Below, one piece after another: positions 6,653 to 13,212 of a stretch of DNA of 13,212 bases. The translations under genes were made by a program, and so were the position numbers. Numbering within the stretch: position 1 is the first letter of the stretch; the number at the start of each line of letters is the position of its first letter. The notes beneath the pieces were generated by a model. It ran no database searches. It had not been told where the DNA came from and saw nothing but the letters and a program-made list of their open reading frames with translations. The DNA is from Candidatus Alcyoniella australis (lineage in GTDB: Bacteria; Lernaellota; Lernaellaia; JAVCCG01; Alcyoniellaceae), in the NCBI GenBank assembly GCA_030765605.1, contig JAVCCG010000088.1, forward strand, positions 1 through 13,212, read 5' to 3'.

Positions 6653-8857
6653 ATGTCGAAGATCGTCGCATCGCTGGGGATACAGGGCGCACAGCAGATC
6701 ATCGAGCGCGCGACCGCCGCGCTGGATCGGGCCGTGACTGCCCACGGTCTTGATTGCCCTGTCGGGTTTCCCAACACCGCCTACTTTCTGCCGGTGACCT
6801 ACGGCATCCTCGGGATCAAGGTCGAGCGGCTCGAGCAAATGCGTCCGGCGCTCCAGCGCTGTTGCGAACTGCTGCCCGCTGCGCCGGACGAAGACGTGCA
6901 CCTGCCCTACCTCGGACCGGCGCTCGACGCGGGCATGGCCGCGCTGATCGGCGAGGAACTGATCGAGGCGATCCGCTGCGTGGAGCAGCCCGAGCTGTAC
7001 CTCGGCGGCGAGGAGATCGACGGACACAACATTTGGCTCGGCGCTGCCGACGATGTGGTGCTGCGCAAACGTGGCGTGGAGTTCGTCGACGGATCCGCGC
7101 CGGGCTTCGCCGCGATCCTCGGATCAGCCCCCGATCCGCAGACCGCCGTGGCGATCGCCGAAGAGCTACAGCGTAAGAACCTCTACGTGTTTATGGCCGG
7201 ATCGTCCAACGGCACGACCTTCGCCGAACAGCTGGTGCAATCCGGAGTGCAGGTCGGCTGGAACACGCGGCTGGTGCCCTTTGGCAGCGAGGCTTCGGCC
7301 GCGGCCTACGCCTTCGGCTTTGCCACACGGGCGGCAATGAGCTTCGGCGGCATCGGCCCCGGAGAGTTCAGCGCGATCCTGCGCTACAACAAAGAGCGGA
7401 TTTTCGCCTTTGCCCTGACCCTGGGCGCGATCACCCCCGAGTGGGCGGCGATCGGCCTGGGCGCGTTGAACTACGGCTTCCCGATCATCGCCGACAGCGC
7501 GGTGCCCGAGGTGCTGATCAGCGGCGTGTGCACCTACGAGCACCTGGTGGCCGACGTGCCCCACGAGAGCATCGTCAGCCGGGCGATCGAGGCCCGCGGT
7601 CTCAAAGTTCAGATCAGCGAGGTGCCGGTGCCAGTGGCCTACGGCCCGGCGTACGAGGGCGAGCGCGTACGCGGCGAGGATATTTTTATCGAGATGGGCG
7701 GCGGCCGCACGCCGGCCGTGGAGTGGACAACGTCGCTGCCGATGAACCAGGTCGAGGACGGCGACGTGCAAGTGATCGGACCAAAGCTTGACGATTGCGA
7801 GCCGGGCTCGCAGCTGCCGCTGGCAATCAAGGTCGAGGTCGCCGGACGCAAGATGCAGCCGGACTTCGAGCCGATCCTCGAGCGCCAGATCCATCACCTG
7901 CTGAACTACGCCCAGGGCGTAATGCATATCGGCCAGCGCGACCTGCTGTGGCTGCGCGTCTCGCGCGCGGCCGCGGCCAAGGGCTTCGAGCTGGCGCACC
8001 TGGGGCGCATCCTGCACGCCAAGTATCACGAGGACTTTGGCAACATCGTCGACAAGGTTCAGGTGCGGATCTACACCGAACGCGACGACGTGCAGCGCGT
8101 GCTCGATCAGGCCCAGGCGGTCTACCTCGAGCGCGACGAGCGGATCAGCGGGATGACCGACGAGCAGACCGATCCATTCTACTCCTGCACGCTGTGCCAG
8201 AGCTTCGCGCCGGCGCACGTCTGCATCGTCACGCCCGAGCGCGCGGGACTGTGCGGCGCCTACTCCTGGCTCGACTGCAAAGCCTCATTCGAGATCAATC
8301 CCACCGGCCCCAACCAGCCGGTGCACAAAGGCGAAACCCTTGACGCGGCCTTCGGCCAATGGGCCGGGGTCAACGAGTTCGTGCGTAAAGCCTCGCGCGG
8401 CAAGATCGAGCGCATCGACGCCTACAGCATCATGCGCGAACCGATGACCGCCTGCGGTTGCTTCGAATGTTTGGCCGCGGTGCTGCCGCTGTGCAACGGA
8501 ATCATGATCGTCGACCGCGACCACAGCGGCATGACGCCCTGCGGCATGAAGTTCACTACGCTGGCCGGTACGGTCGGCGGCGGGCAGATGACTCCGGGCT
8601 TCCTGGGCCACTCCAAACTCTACATCAGCAGCCGCAAGTTCATCTCAGCCGAGGGCGGCATCAAGCGCTTGGTCTGGATGCCGCGCAAACTCAAGGAAGA
8701 AATCCGTGGCCGCTTCGAGCGCCGCGCCGCACAGCTGGGAATCCCCGATCTGCTCCAGCGCGTGGCCGACGAGACCGTGGGCACCACCGAGGAACAAATT
8801 TTGCCCTTCCTCGAACAGAAGCAACACCCGGCGCTGACCATGGACCCGATACTCTGA
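6653..8857 (+). CDS. acsB: Acetyl-CoA synthase, CO dehydrogenase/ACS alpha subunit (AcsB)
   Basis: AcsB condenses CO, a methyl group from the corrinoid Fe-S protein and CoA into acetyl-CoA at the Ni-Ni-[4Fe-4S] A-cluster. With 734 residues it is the full bacterial form (Moorella ACS is about 729), including the N-terminal domain that docks on CO dehydrogenase and that archaeal CdhC lacks. All A-cluster ligands are present: Cys512, Cys515, Cys524 and Cys534 for the cubane, and the Cys601-Gly602-Cys603 motif for the distal nickel. Each sits at a constant +6 offset from Moorella 506, 509, 518, 528, 595 and 597, and Phe518 matches the gate Phe512. The ATG at 6653 uses GGAG at 6641-6644, inside the end of the preceding gene. 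The catalytic subunit therefore looks fully functional even though the adjacent CO dehydrogenase homologue does not. Confidence 0.97.
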   Translation: MSKIVASLGIQGAQQIIERATAALDRAVTAHGLDCPVGFPNTAYFLPVTYGILGIKVERLEQMRPALQRCCELLPAAPDEDVHLPYLGPALDAGMAALIGEELIEAIRCVEQPELYLGGEEIDGHNIWLGAADDVVLRKRGVEFVDGSAPGFAAILGSAPDPQTAVAIAEELQRKNLYVFMAGSSNGTTFAEQLVQSGVQVGWNTRLVPFGSEASAAAYAFGFATRAAMSFGGIGPGEFSAILRYNKERIFAFALTLGAITPEWAAIGLGALNYGFPIIADSAVPEVLISGVCTYEHLVADVPHESIVSRAIEARGLKVQISEVPVPVAYGPAYEGERVRGEDIFIEMGGGRTPAVEWTTSLPMNQVEDGDVQVIGPKLDDCEPGSQLPLAIKVEVAGRKMQPDFEPILERQIHHLLNYAQGVMHIGQRDLLWLRVSRAAAAKGFELAHLGRILHAKYHEDFGNIVDKVQVRIYTERDDVQRVLDQAQAVYLERDERISGMTDEQTDPFYSCTLCQSFAPAHVCIVTPERAGLCGAYSWLDCKASFEINPTGPNQPVHKGETLDAAFGQWAGVNEFVRKASRGKIERIDAYSIMREPMTACGCFECLAAVLPLCNGIMIVDRDHSGMTPCGMKFTTLAGTVGGGQMTPGFLGHSKLYISSRKFISAEGGIKRLVWMPRKLKEEIRGRFERRAAQLGIPDLLQRVADETVGTTEEQILPFLEQKQHPALTMDPIL

Positions 8858-8873
8858 CGAGGTAACGATCGAT

Positions 8874-10223
8874 ATGGCGCTATCAGGAATCCAGATCTTC
8901 AAGCTACTGCCCAAGACCAACTGCGGCGAATGCGGCGTGCCGACTTGCCTGGCCTTCGCCATGTCGCTGGCCGCGAGCAAGGCCGAGCTTTCGCAGTGCC
9001 CCTACATCTCGGACGAGGCCAAGGCCGCACTGAGCGAGGCCAGTGCTCCGCCGATCCGCACGGTGACCGTGGGCGCGGGGCGCGGCGAAATCAAACTCGG
9101 CGGCGAGACCGTGCTGTTCCGTCACGAGAAGACCTTCGTCAACCCGCCGGGCCTGGCGCTGTTGATCAGCGACGAGTACGACGACGCCGAGATCGACGCG
9201 CGCCTCGAGCGCTTCGAGCAGCTGCGTTACGAGCGCGTGGGGTCCGAGCTACGCGGCGACATGCTGGCGTTGCAGTGCGACAGCAACGACGCCGAACGCT
9301 TTGTTCACTTAATCGAGCGTACGCGTTCAGCCGACGGCGCGGCCTTCGTACTGATCGCCAAAACCGCCGAGCTGCTCGACGCCGGAGCCGCAGCACTGGC
9401 CGGTATGCGTCCGCTGCTCTACGCGGCCGACGCGCAGAACCTCGATGCCGTGGCCGCGGTTGCTAAAGATCGCGGCTGCCCGGTAGCAATCAAGGCCGAT
9501 AATCTCGAGGGCGTGGCCGCGCTGACCGCGGCGCTCGAGGCCCAGGGCATCCACGATATCGTGATCGACAGCGGCGCGGCTGATATTAAAACCGCGTTCG
9601 TCGACCAGATAGCGATCCGCCGCGGCGCGCTGCTGGCCAAGAACAAGGCCTGGGGTTACCCGACCATCAGCTTCCCCTGCCGCACCGCGTCCGATGCGTT
9701 GGACGAGGCCCTGCACGCGGCGACGTTCATCGCCAAGTACGCCGGGATCGTAGTGCTCTCGGACTTCCGCGGCGAGACGCTGCTGCCGCTGCTGCTGCAA
9801 CGGCTCAACATCTACACCGACCCCCAGCGGCCGATGGTCACCGAACCGCGGATCTACGAGATCGGCGCGGTGGACGACAGCTCGCCGTTGCTGGTGACCT
9901 GCAACTTCGCCCTGACCTACTTCATCGTCTCGGGCGAGGTCGAGGCCAGCCGCGTTCCGGCGCGGCTACTGGTGATCGACACCGAGGGGCTCTCGGTGCT
10001 CACGGCCTGGGCCGCGGGCAAGTTCGCCGGCGACCTGATCGGCCAGGCGATCAAGAAAAGCGGGCTGGCCCAAAGCAGCTCCAACCGCAAGGTGGTGATC
10101 CCGGGCGTAACCGCGGTAATCAGCGGCGAGCTCGAGCAGGAGCTGGGCGACGAGTGGGAAGTGCTGGTCGGACCGCGCGACGCGCCGAACCTCACGCCGT
10201 TTCTCAAGCAGCTTTGCGGCTAG
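8874..10223 (+). CDS. acsC: Corrinoid Fe-S protein large subunit (acetyl-CoA decarbonylase/synthase gamma, AcsC/CdhE)
   Basis: This is the large subunit of the corrinoid Fe-S protein, with 449 residues, the normal family size. The N-terminal [4Fe-4S] domain carries Cys17, Cys20, Cys25 and Cys42 in NCGECGVPTC and SQCPY. This low-potential cluster passes electrons to cobalt during reductive activation. A TIM barrel follows from about residue 65, beginning TVTVGAGRGEIKLGGETVLFRHEKT in two adjoining family motifs. The C-terminal 130 residues or so form the Rossmann-like cobalamin domain (LLVTCNFALTYFIVSGEVE, then LLVIDTEGLSVLTAWAAGK). The gene begins 16 bases after acsB with GAGG at 8859-8862, and it is followed after 28 bases by acsE, its methyl donor enzyme. 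It pairs with acsD upstream and is the client of the acsV product. Confidence 0.96.
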   Translation: MALSGIQIFKLLPKTNCGECGVPTCLAFAMSLAASKAELSQCPYISDEAKAALSEASAPPIRTVTVGAGRGEIKLGGETVLFRHEKTFVNPPGLALLISDEYDDAEIDARLERFEQLRYERVGSELRGDMLALQCDSNDAERFVHLIERTRSADGAAFVLIAKTAELLDAGAAALAGMRPLLYAADAQNLDAVAAVAKDRGCPVAIKADNLEGVAALTAALEAQGIHDIVIDSGAADIKTAFVDQIAIRRGALLAKNKAWGYPTISFPCRTASDALDEALHAATFIAKYAGIVVLSDFRGETLLPLLLQRLNIYTDPQRPMVTEPRIYEIGAVDDSSPLLVTCNFALTYFIVSGEVEASRVPARLLVIDTEGLSVLTAWAAGKFAGDLIGQAIKKSGLAQSSSNRKVVIPGVTAVISGELEQELGDEWEVLVGPRDAPNLTPFLKQLCG

Positions 10224-10225
10224 CA

Positions 10226-10247
10226 CTCCGAAATTTTTTACGGAGGG
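10226..10247 (+). promoter_or_regulatory. Possible hairpin covering the acsE ribosome binding site
   Basis: CTCCG at 10226-10230 can pair with CGGAG at 10241-10245 across an A/T-rich 10-base loop. The right arm is the acsE Shine-Dalgarno sequence (GGAGGG at 10242-10247, 4 bases before the ATG). The stem is only 5 bp, so it may simply open when ribosomes leave acsC, giving mild translational coupling. Pairing is seen in the sequence; any function is inferred. Confidence 0.35.
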
Positions 10248-10251
10248 CCCG

Positions 10252-11139
10252 ATGAAGACCGTTGCCGAGAACATGAACATCATGTCGCGCTCCATCGGCG
10301 CGGCGATGCGCGAGCGCGACCCTGGGCCGATCCGCGAATTGGCCGCGCAACTGGCGCAGGCCCAGGTCGATTACATCGACGTCAACATCGGCCCGGCGCG
10401 CAAGGAAGGCCCGGAGCTGATCGAGTTCGTGGTGCGCGAGGTGCAGCAGGCGGCGCAGCGGCCGCTGTCGCTGGACACGATGAACCTCGAGGCGATGCGC
10501 GTGGGCCTGGCGGCCCACGACGATAGCTGGGGACCGCCGCTGATCAACTCGATCATGGCCCGTCCCGAACGGATCGAGGCCCTGCTGCCGCTGGCGGTGG
10601 AGCGCGGCGCGCAGTTCATCGCCCTGCTCTATGGCCCCGAGGGACTGCCGCGCGACGCTGAGGAGCGCGCGGGCCTGGCCGCGACGTTGCAGATCGCTGC
10701 GATCGAGGCCGGGGTGCCCGAGCAATCGATCTGGTACGACCCGGTGGTGGTGCCGGTCAACTCGCAGCAGGCCGAGCTGCAAGGCTGCACCGAGTTCATG
10801 ATGCTGCTGCCGGACATCGCGCCGAACTCGATGTCGATCTGCGGCCTGAGCAACGTGTCCAACGGCGCTCCCAGCAAGCTGCGTCCGCTGCTCAACCGCA
10901 CCTATTTGGCGATCCTGCGCCACTGGGGCGCCAAGTCGGCAATCGTTGACGGCCTGGATTCCGAGCTGCTGCGCCTGGCGCGCGACCAATGGCCCGAGCT
11001 CGACGCGTTGATCGGCCGAGTGGTCCAGGGCGAACCTATCGACGAGGGTGCGTTGTCGCGCGACGAGCTGGATTACGTCAAGACCGCGCGCGTGCTGCTC
11101 GGGCATTCGCTGTACTCCGACTCCTGGCTCGAGCTCTGA
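10252..11139 (+). CDS. acsE: 5-methyltetrahydrofolate:corrinoid/iron-sulfur protein methyltransferase (AcsE)
   Basis: AcsE transfers the methyl group of 5-methyl-THF to Co(I) of the corrinoid Fe-S protein, linking the folate branch (metF) to acetyl-CoA synthase. The protein is a pterin-binding TIM barrel of 295 residues, about 30 longer than Moorella MeTr, with the excess at the C-terminus (QGEPIDEGALSRDELDYVKT and beyond). Pterin-site residues are visible: Asp43 and Asn45 in YIDVNIGPA, Asp75 in SLDTMN (Moorella Asp75), Asn99 in LINSIM (Asn96), Asp163 in WYDP (Asp160) and Asn201 in GLSNVSNG (Asn199). MetH and other methyltransferases share this fold, but the position directly after acsC and the MeTr-like spacing favour AcsE. 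The ATG follows a strong but close GGAGGG. A 40-base gap without a terminator leads to the next gene. Confidence 0.94.
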   Translation: MKTVAENMNIMSRSIGAAMRERDPGPIRELAAQLAQAQVDYIDVNIGPARKEGPELIEFVVREVQQAAQRPLSLDTMNLEAMRVGLAAHDDSWGPPLINSIMARPERIEALLPLAVERGAQFIALLYGPEGLPRDAEERAGLAATLQIAAIEAGVPEQSIWYDPVVVPVNSQQAELQGCTEFMMLLPDIAPNSMSICGLSNVSNGAPSKLRPLLNRTYLAILRHWGAKSAIVDGLDSELLRLARDQWPELDALIGRVVQGEPIDEGALSRDELDYVKTARVLLGHSLYSDSWLEL

Positions 11140-11169
11140 GCGATCCCCTTACCCCGCGGCGCGCTGCCC

Positions 11170-11174
11170 GGAGG
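11170..11174 (+). promoter_or_regulatory. Ribosome binding site setting the ygiQ TTG start
   Basis: GGAGG lies 5 bases ahead of the TTG at 11180, and the residues that follow begin exactly where YgiQ proteins begin. The frame is open further upstream to 11048, but that stretch overlaps acsE in another frame and does not resemble the family. Confidence 0.7.
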
Positions 11175-11179
11175 AAACG

Positions 11180-12949
11180 TTGACCCACCTGCCGATCGAT
11201 CTTAACCAGGCCCGCGAACGCGGTTGGGACGCGCTTGACGTGGTGCTGGTCACCGGCGATGGCAACGTGGACCATCCGGCGTTTCCCGCGGCCCTGCTCG
11301 GCCGCTGGCTGGAGCATCACGGCTATCGCGTGGGCCTGATTTCGCGTCCCGATGCGCGCGACCCAGAATCGATCGCGACCCTGGGATTGCCGCGGCTGTT
11401 CTTCGGCGTGACCTCGGGCGCGCTGGACTCGATGGTCGCCAACTACACCGCACTCAAACGCCGCCGCTCGGACGATCCCTTTGCCCCGGGCGGCAAAGCA
11501 GGCGGCCGACCGGACCGCGCGCTTATTGCATACTGCAATTTAATTCGACAGCGCTTCGGCAAGTCGACCCTGATCGTGGCCGGTGGGATCGAGGCTGGTT
11601 TGCGACGCTTCGCGCATTACGACTTTTGGTCCGAAAAAGTACGGCGGCCGTTGCTGATGGACTGCGGAGCCGACGTGCTGGTGCACGGCATGGGCGAGGG
11701 CCCGCTGCTGCAAATCGCCCGCAACCTCGAACAGGGCCCGTCCGACCGCGAATCGCGGATCGACTCCCTGCGCACGATTCCCGGAGTGGTACACCGCACG
11801 CCGCGTAGCGCGCCCCCGCCATCCGATGGCCTCGAACTGCCCTCGAGCGAGCAGGTGGCCGCTGACCCGCGCACTCAAGCTCAGGCGCATCAGCTCGCTA
11901 CGAGCAATGCCGGACGCGTGCTTTGGCAGGACTGCGGCGGCATGCGCGTGATTCACAACCCGGCCTGGCCCACGGCCACGAGCGCCGAGCTCGACACGAT
12001 CTACAGCCTGCCCTTTACCCGCGATCCGCACCCGTCGCTGCACGGCTTGACCGTGCCCGCGCTTGAACAGGTGCGCTTCTCGATCACCAGCCATCGCGGC
12101 TGCTTCGGCGGGTGCGCGTTCTGCGCGATCAACGCGATCCAAGGCCACAGGGTATCGAGCCGCAGTCGTGAATCGATTTTGTCCGAGGTCGAACGCATCG
12201 TGCGCCACCCCCAGTTCCGCGGCACGATCAACGACCTGGGCGGACCAACCGCCAACTTCTACGCCATGGGCTGCACGCGCGATAAGCCGTGCGACCGGCG
12301 CTCGTGCCTCTGGCCCGAGCCCTGCGGCAAACTGCGCGCGTCCAATAATGATTACATCAAACTGCTGCGCGCCGCGCGCAAAGTTCCGGGGGTAAAACAC
12401 CTGTTCGTCACCACCGGCCTGCGCACCGACCCGGCCGTGCTCGGGCCCGAGCTGATCCGCGAGCTGGCCGCGCACCACACCAGCGGCCTGATCAAGGTCG
12501 CGCCCGAACACGTCTCGCCATGCGTGCTCGAGCTGATGCACAAACCGCCCATCGCCGGGTTCGAACGCTTTTTGGAAATGTTCCGGAGCTTCTCCCGCGA
12601 GGCGGGCAAAAAACAGTACGTGATTCCCTACATCATGGCCGCGCACCCGGGCTCGAGCATCGACCAGATGATCGAGGTCTATCACTTCCTCAAACGCCAC
12701 AATTTGCGAGTGGAGCAGTGCCAGATCTTCACTCCCACCCCGGGCACCGACTCGACAGTGATGTACGCCACGGGCCTGAACCCCGCGACCCTGGAGCCGG
12801 TCTTTGTGGAACGCGACCCCAAGCGGAAAAACCGCCAAAAGGCGCTGATCCTCTACCACCTGCCCGAAAGCCGCCGCCTGCTTGGTGAGATTCTTAAGGG
12901 GGCGAAACCCAAGCAGCCCGAGAGCAAAAAGCCCACACGCCGACGCTGA
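11180..12949 (+). CDS. ygiQ: YgiQ/UPF0313-family radical SAM protein
   Basis: This is a radical SAM protein of 589 residues from the UPF0313 (YgiQ) family, whose reaction is not established. The N-terminus reads DLNQARERGWDALDVVLVTGDGNVDHPAFPAALLGRWLE in consecutive family motifs. Next come LIVAGGIEAGLRRFAHYDFWS and the linker LPFTRDPHPSL. The radical SAM [4Fe-4S] motif in SHRGCFGGCAFC has Cys308, Cys312 and Cys315. A later Cys-rich segment, GCTRDKPCDRRSCLWPEPC, is typical of YgiQ, as are IKVAPEHVS and QIFTPTPGT. The tail is Lys/Arg-rich and short. The start codon is TTG with a good ribosome binding site. The gene follows acsE by 40 bases and is probably the last gene of the transcript. Why a YgiQ protein travels with acetyl-CoA synthase genes is unknown; chance co-transcription is possible. 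Confidence 0.92.
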   Translation: MTHLPIDLNQARERGWDALDVVLVTGDGNVDHPAFPAALLGRWLEHHGYRVGLISRPDARDPESIATLGLPRLFFGVTSGALDSMVANYTALKRRRSDDPFAPGGKAGGRPDRALIAYCNLIRQRFGKSTLIVAGGIEAGLRRFAHYDFWSEKVRRPLLMDCGADVLVHGMGEGPLLQIARNLEQGPSDRESRIDSLRTIPGVVHRTPRSAPPPSDGLELPSSEQVAADPRTQAQAHQLATSNAGRVLWQDCGGMRVIHNPAWPTATSAELDTIYSLPFTRDPHPSLHGLTVPALEQVRFSITSHRGCFGGCAFCAINAIQGHRVSSRSRESILSEVERIVRHPQFRGTINDLGGPTANFYAMGCTRDKPCDRRSCLWPEPCGKLRASNNDYIKLLRAARKVPGVKHLFVTTGLRTDPAVLGPELIRELAAHHTSGLIKVAPEHVSPCVLELMHKPPIAGFERFLEMFRSFSREAGKKQYVIPYIMAAHPGSSIDQMIEVYHFLKRHNLRVEQCQIFTPTPGTDSTVMYATGLNPATLEPVFVERDPKRKNRQKALILYHLPESRRLLGEILKGAKPKQPESKKPTRRR

Positions 12950-13212
12950 CCCCCGAATCCATTGAAATTTCTACTCGGTGATGGTTATTGACATACAACC
13001 GGGTGATATCCCGCTTGTGGGTTCGCTACGAAGCATACAAAGCGGTTGAAGAAATGGCCCTGGGCACACGGACACAATACTTATTCACAGCCCTTGATCC
13101 AACAAGCAATCATTAAGTATTGTGTCCCCGGAATTATCTACAAGGTAGCCCGATTCAGCCATGCTCGCAACATGCTGATTTCATTGCCGGACGAGTTTTG
13201 GCGAGGGACACG
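12950..13212. other. Non-coding, lower-GC tail after the operon
   Basis: I find no convincing gene on either strand here. Hand counting over 12961-13200 gives about 46% GC, against about 70% in a sample of the operon, so this stretch has a different origin or constraint. No clear rho-independent terminator with a U-tract follows ygiQ. The main structure is the inverted repeat at 13070-13127. The element may continue past the window edge. Confidence 0.6.
13070..13127. repeat. 14-bp perfect inverted repeat, REP or transposon-end-like
   Basis: GGACACAATACTTA at 13070-13083 is the exact reverse complement of TAAGTATTGTGTCC at 13114-13127, with 30 bases between the arms. The right arm continues into CCGGAATTA. 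I recall similar GGGGACACAATACTTA-type repeats scattered in genomes that carry IS200-like Y1 (REP-associated) transposases. No transposase is visible here, so this may be a solitary copy or the edge of an element outside the window. The inverted repeat itself is certain; the family assignment is from memory. Confidence 0.65.

Noticed and set aside
7166-8218. Minus-strand open frame (350 codons) opposite acsB
   Set aside because: Lies wholly within acsB, whose motifs fit the + strand; no independent evidence for the minus strand.
11540-12859. Long minus-strand open frame (439 codons) opposite ygiQ
   Set aside because: It mirrors a clearly identified gene, its translation is rich in Ala/Arg/His with no family motifs, and such shadows are normal at this GC content.
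12988-13010. TTGACA at 12988-12993 as a -35 promoter box
   Set aside because: There is no -10-like hexamer at 16-18 bases spacing; GATATC is too close.
12982-13116. Short + strand open frame after ygiQ
   Set aside because: About 44 codons, no ribosome binding site, no recognised motif, and it ends inside the inverted repeat.
13138-13212. Minus-strand frame running in from the right edge (24 codons, ending in WLNRATL)
   Set aside because: Too short to judge and without motifs; it could be the tail of a gene beyond the window, but nothing supports this.

Overview
The window is a GC-rich stretch (about 70% GC in the genes sampled by hand) from an uncultured-looking bacterium. All genes are on the + strand, and nearly all of it is one compact Wood-Ljungdahl (reductive acetyl-CoA) operon. 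The acetyl-CoA synthase is the long bacterial type with its N-terminal domain, not the short archaeal CdhC. The carbon carrier is folate-based (metF, folE2, bacterial-type acsE). This indicates a bacterium with anaerobic C1 metabolism. I cannot place the phylum; a Desulfobacterota-like or related candidate lineage is only a guess.

Layout: the last 35 codons of an upstream gene, probably metV (1-109); metF (114-995); folE2 with a GTG start (1007-1810); a ferredoxin/ASKHA corrinoid-protein reactivator, acsV/RACo type (1800-3731); a CooC/AcsF nickel-insertion ATPase (3728-4501); acsD/cdhD, the small corrinoid Fe-S protein subunit (4537-5475); a short and strongly altered CO dehydrogenase homologue (5478-6647); acsB, acetyl-CoA synthase (6653-8857); acsC/cdhE, the large corrinoid Fe-S protein subunit (8874-10223); acsE, the methyl-THF:corrinoid protein methyltransferase (10252-11139); and a YgiQ-type UPF0313 radical SAM protein with a TTG start (11180-12949). 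Neighbouring genes overlap or lie at most 40 bases apart, and no internal terminator is visible. The final 263 bases are non-coding, have lower GC (about 46%), and carry a perfect 14-bp inverted repeat resembling a REP or transposon-end element.

How the genes work together: MetV/MetF make methyl-THF. AcsE moves the methyl group to the cobalamin of the AcsC/AcsD corrinoid Fe-S protein. AcsV re-reduces that cobalamin when it oxidises. AcsB joins the methyl group, CO and CoA into acetyl-CoA, with CooC/AcsF probably supplying nickel. FolE2 starts folate synthesis.

The striking point is the CO-supplying subunit. The gene in the CO dehydrogenase position encodes only 389 residues. It lacks the N-terminal cluster B/D region and the whole middle domain, and every C-cluster ligand position is missing or substituted. 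Its helical segment and C-terminal domain remain recognisable to the end. It looks like a CO dehydrogenase turned into a metal-free partner or scaffold beside an intact acetyl-CoA synthase.
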